A stretch of 8,124 nucleotides of DNA from JAVBOF01 sp031550915. Lineage in GTDB: Bacteria > Bacillota > Clostridia > Christensenellales > MGBC116941. The translations under genes were made by a program, and so were the position numbers. The notes under the pieces are model-generated. The model was not told where the DNA came from. It worked only from the letters and a program-made list of their open reading frames with translations, and did no database searches. Below, in pieces: positions 5,989 to 8,124 of this stretch; within the stretch, counting starts at the first letter, position 1; each line of letters opens with the position of its first letter. The stretch is taken from assembly GCA_031550915.1 (NCBI GenBank), contig JAVBOF010000174.1, forward strand, positions 1-8,124, written 5' to 3'.

Positions 5989-8091
5989 ATGGAATGCGAA
6001 AAAAAGTTAATTGGGGGATTTGTTTTGGATTTTGGGTTTTTTGAAAACAGGATATACCATAATTCAAGAATGGCACGCTTTCGCTGCCCGCAAGGAGCTT
6101 TACACAGCGGTACTTCCTGCTCGCTGGGACTGTACGTGCATAAAAGCTTAGGAGACGTGTATTGCACTGCACATATACTCAACCGGGGCGAGAATACCGT
6201 AATACCAATGTTTGTCCACAGCAGGGATTCAGACAAAGAGATGCGGCTCTTTACCGCAAAGGTTTCACCTTTTATGGAAATCGGTTTGGCGCATTATTAC
6301 TTTTCCGTTGAGACAGGTGTGGGGACGGTCTATTACGGCTGCACCTCGGGCACAACGGGCGGCGAGGGAAGGTTTTATACGGAATATCCAACTCCGTGGC
6401 AGATAACCGTCTATGACAAAACGTTTAAAACACCGGACTGGTTCAAAAACTCCATCATGTACCAGATATTCCCAGATAGATTCAATATGGCCAGCCCGGA
6501 TAAGGTTCAAGCCGGTATGGATTACCATAAAAAGCTTGGAAGGCATGTCATTGAGAAGGAATGGCAAGACGAACCAATGTTCCAGCCGGAGCAGGACATG
6601 GCGTATTATGAGCCATGTGATTATTTTGGCGGAGATATCGAAGGCATCATTCAAAAGATCCCATATATAAAGAGCTTAGGAGCAAACGTAATATATTTGA
6701 ACCCGGTCTTTGAATCCGATTCAAACCATAGATACAACACTGCGGACTATAAAAAAATCGATCCGATACTAGGCGACGGACAAGCTTTTAAACGGCTGTG
6801 TTCGGAGGCCGAGAGGCAGAATATGCGTATAATCCTGGACGGCGTATTTTCACATACTGGCTCCGACAGCGTATACTTCAATAGAAACGGCAATTATCCA
6901 AATATTGGAGCTTTCCAAAGCAGGGAAAGTCCATACTTCCCGTGGTATGATTTTAAGGACTTCCCAAAGGTATACAGGATGTGGTGGGGTTTTCCGACAT
7001 TGCCCGAAGTTGTAGAGAGTAATGAAGAGTGGCAGGATTATGTTATAAAAGACGAAGAAAGTGTTTTGAAATATTGGATCCAGCAGGGTGCAAGCGGTTG
7101 GAGGCTTGACGTTGCCGATGAACTTCCGGATGATATCATCGAATTGATGCGTGAGCATCTGAAGCAGACTGACGATGCTGTTTTGCTCGGCGAGGTTTGG
7201 GAGGACGCGACTAATAAGGAGGCGTTTGGCATCAGGCGCACCTATGCCCTTGGCAGAGGACTGGACAGCGTGATGAACTATCCTTTTAGGAACGCAGTCA
7301 TAGACTACCTGATGTTCAGGACGGACGGTAAGGGCGCGCAGAACAGCTTTTTGTCCCTTGCCGAAAACTATCCGCAGGAGATGTACTTCAGCCTTATGAA
7401 CCTTTTAGGCAGCCATGACGTTCAGAGGCTGCGCACCGTGCTTGGCGGGGCGCCCGGAAGGGACGACCTGACGCGTGAACAGCAAGCCGTTTACGAGATG
7501 GATGAACAGAGAAAGGATATTTCAAGAAAGCGGCAGTTTTGCGCAGCGCTGATACAGTATATGATGCCAGGGGTACCCGCGCTGTATTACGGCGACGAGG
7601 CCGGCATGTTTGGAATGGCTGATCCGTTCAATCGAAAAACGTTTCCGTGGGGATATGAAGACAAGGTGATGCAGGAATGGTATTCTTCGTTGGGGAAGCT
7701 TCGAAGCGGGGATAAAATCTTACAAACGGGTTGGATGAACCTCTTTGCGCCGAACGAGGATGTACTTTCAATAATGAGGGCGGCTGACGGCAAAGACACG
7801 TTTGATAATGAAGCGGGAAATAAGATATATGTCGCCATAATTAATAGAAATGCGGAAAAAGAAAAGAAATTTGTTTTTGATCTGAGAAGGGAATACGAAG
7901 GCCCATATGCGTTTTTACTTGACACCAGCAGCGAGCTTGCAAATATGGAGCTTTTACTTGGTAACGCGGAAGTATTATTGAAAAACGAGATATTGACCGG
8001 TAAGATAGCACCGTTAGCGTGCTGTATAGTTTGCATGGATATAATCAAGAATAGATTTGAAGAGCCTGATAGCTTGACAAATGTTGAGTAA
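5989..8091 (+). CDS. GH13 alpha-glycosidase, neopullulanase/cyclomaltodextrinase-like
   Basis: This is a cytosolic alpha-glucan hydrolase with no signal peptide. It probably acts on maltodextrins or branched limit dextrins left by the phosphorylase. The product is up to 700 residues. An N-terminal beta-rich CBM34-like domain (about 20-145, beginning FFENRIYHNS) precedes the (beta/alpha)8 barrel (about 155-575), which opens with IMYQIFPDRF. GH13 regions are all present: LNPVFESDSNHRYNTADY (238-254), DGVFSHTG (284-291), GWRLDVADEL with nucleophile Asp374 (370-379), GEVWEDA with acid/base Glu402 (401-407), and LGSHDVQRLRT with Asp477 (473-483). A beta domain follows to about 685. The catalytic triad is intact. 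It may substitute for GlgX, which is absent here. The start is uncertain. ATG 5989 has only a weak GGA upstream, while TTG 6025 has GGGGG seven bases before it and would give 688 residues, still keeping the whole CBM34-like domain. The precise bond specificity (alpha-1,4, alpha-1,6 or both) is not readable by eye. Confidence 0.92.
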   Translation: MECEKKLIGGFVLDFGFFENRIYHNSRMARFRCPQGALHSGTSCSLGLYVHKSLGDVYCTAHILNRGENTVIPMFVHSRDSDKEMRLFTAKVSPFMEIGLAHYYFSVETGVGTVYYGCTSGTTGGEGRFYTEYPTPWQITVYDKTFKTPDWFKNSIMYQIFPDRFNMASPDKVQAGMDYHKKLGRHVIEKEWQDEPMFQPEQDMAYYEPCDYFGGDIEGIIQKIPYIKSLGANVIYLNPVFESDSNHRYNTADYKKIDPILGDGQAFKRLCSEAERQNMRIILDGVFSHTGSDSVYFNRNGNYPNIGAFQSRESPYFPWYDFKDFPKVYRMWWGFPTLPEVVESNEEWQDYVIKDEESVLKYWIQQGASGWRLDVADELPDDIIELMREHLKQTDDAVLLGEVWEDATNKEAFGIRRTYALGRGLDSVMNYPFRNAVIDYLMFRTDGKGAQNSFLSLAENYPQEMYFSLMNLLGSHDVQRLRTVLGGAPGRDDLTREQQAVYEMDEQRKDISRKRQFCAALIQYMMPGVPALYYGDEAGMFGMADPFNRKTFPWGYEDKVMQEWYSSLGKLRSGDKILQTGWMNLFAPNEDVLSIMRAADGKDTFDNEAGNKIYVAIINRNAEKEKKFVFDLRREYEGPYAFLLDTSSELANMELLLGNAEVLLKNEILTGKIAPLACCIVCMDIIKNRFEEPDSLTNVE
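6013..6017 (+). promoter_or_regulatory. Possible ribosome binding site for an alternative TTG start of the GH13 gene
   Basis: GGGGG can pair with the CCUCC anti-Shine-Dalgarno core using one G-U pair. It lies seven bases before an in-frame TTG at 6025. If used, the GH13 protein begins (M)DFGFFENRIYHNS, close to where I recall homologues starting. The 5' region from the hairpin to 6024 would then be an untranslated leader. Confidence 0.4.
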
Positions 8092-8101
8092 TTTAATATA
8101 C

Positions 8102-8116
8102 TTTATTTAAAATAAA
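8102..8116. repeat. Short perfect AT-only inverted repeat after the GH13 gene
   Basis: TTTATTT (8102-8108) and AAATAAA (8110-8116) flank a single A. It starts 11 bases past the stop codon in the AT-rich tail of the window. A hairpin of A-T pairs with one loop base would be weak, so an intrinsic terminator is unlikely. It could be part of the next gene's promoter or operator region, or chance in AT-rich DNA. Confidence 0.3.
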
Positions 8117-8124
8117 TTCTTGAA

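Noticed and set aside
5971..5997. Promoter candidate (TTGATT or TTGAAC as -35) before the GH13 gene
   Set aside because: No TATAAT-like hexamer appears 16-18 bases downstream of either. The evidence is too weak to annotate.
5999..6005. A7 tract near the 5' end of the GH13 gene as a possible phase-variable slippage site
   Set aside because: Seven A's in moderate-GC DNA is not exceptional, and the tract may lie outside the coding region if TTG 6025 is the true start.
7587..8048. Antisense 153-codon open frame opposite the 3' end of the GH13 gene
   Set aside because: It is Ser-rich low-information sequence, the shadow of the GH13 C-terminal domain.
1..8124. Search for a novel system: CRISPR arrays, insertion sequences, tRNA/rRNA genes, defence genes or large repeats
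   Set aside because: None seen. Five tightly packed co-directional genes explain almost all of the window, and four are standard glycogen-metabolism families.

Overview
The window is a run of co-directional (+ strand) glycogen-metabolism genes. It suggests an anaerobic Firmicute of the class Clostridia. The reasons are the separate GlgD-type ADP-glucose pyrophosphorylase subunit, strong GGAGG ribosome binding sites, moderate GC content, heavy use of ATA (Ile) and AGG/AGA (Arg) codons, and a clostridial-looking cytosolic GH13 enzyme. I cannot place it below class from the sequence alone.

Layout from left to right: (1) 1-1115, glgD, missing only its first few codons at the window edge; (2) 1136-1948, a probable lipoprotein or membrane-anchored protein with a coiled coil, a Pro/Thr linker and a C-terminal domain of unknown function; (3) 2016-3458, glgA, glycogen synthase (GT5); (4) 3487-5922, glgP, glycogen/maltodextrin phosphorylase (GT35); (5) a terminator-like hairpin at 5941-5970; (6) 5989-8091, a GH13 neopullulanase/cyclomaltodextrinase-like enzyme; (7) 33 AT-rich bases to the window end. 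Gaps between genes are 20-67 bases, so genes 1-4 are probably one transcript. The GH13 gene may be read by partial read-through or from its own promoter.

As a pathway, GlgD (with a GlgC expected just upstream, outside the window) supplies ADP-glucose. GlgA polymerises it into alpha-1,4-glucan. GlgP releases glucose-1-phosphate from that glucan, and the GH13 enzyme probably trims or debranches the limit dextrins or short maltodextrins. No branching enzyme (glgB) is visible here. The only member without an obvious pathway role is the predicted lipoprotein between glgD and glgA, which is the most interesting item. I see no mobile element, CRISPR array, RNA gene or defence system. This is largely an ordinary metabolic operon.
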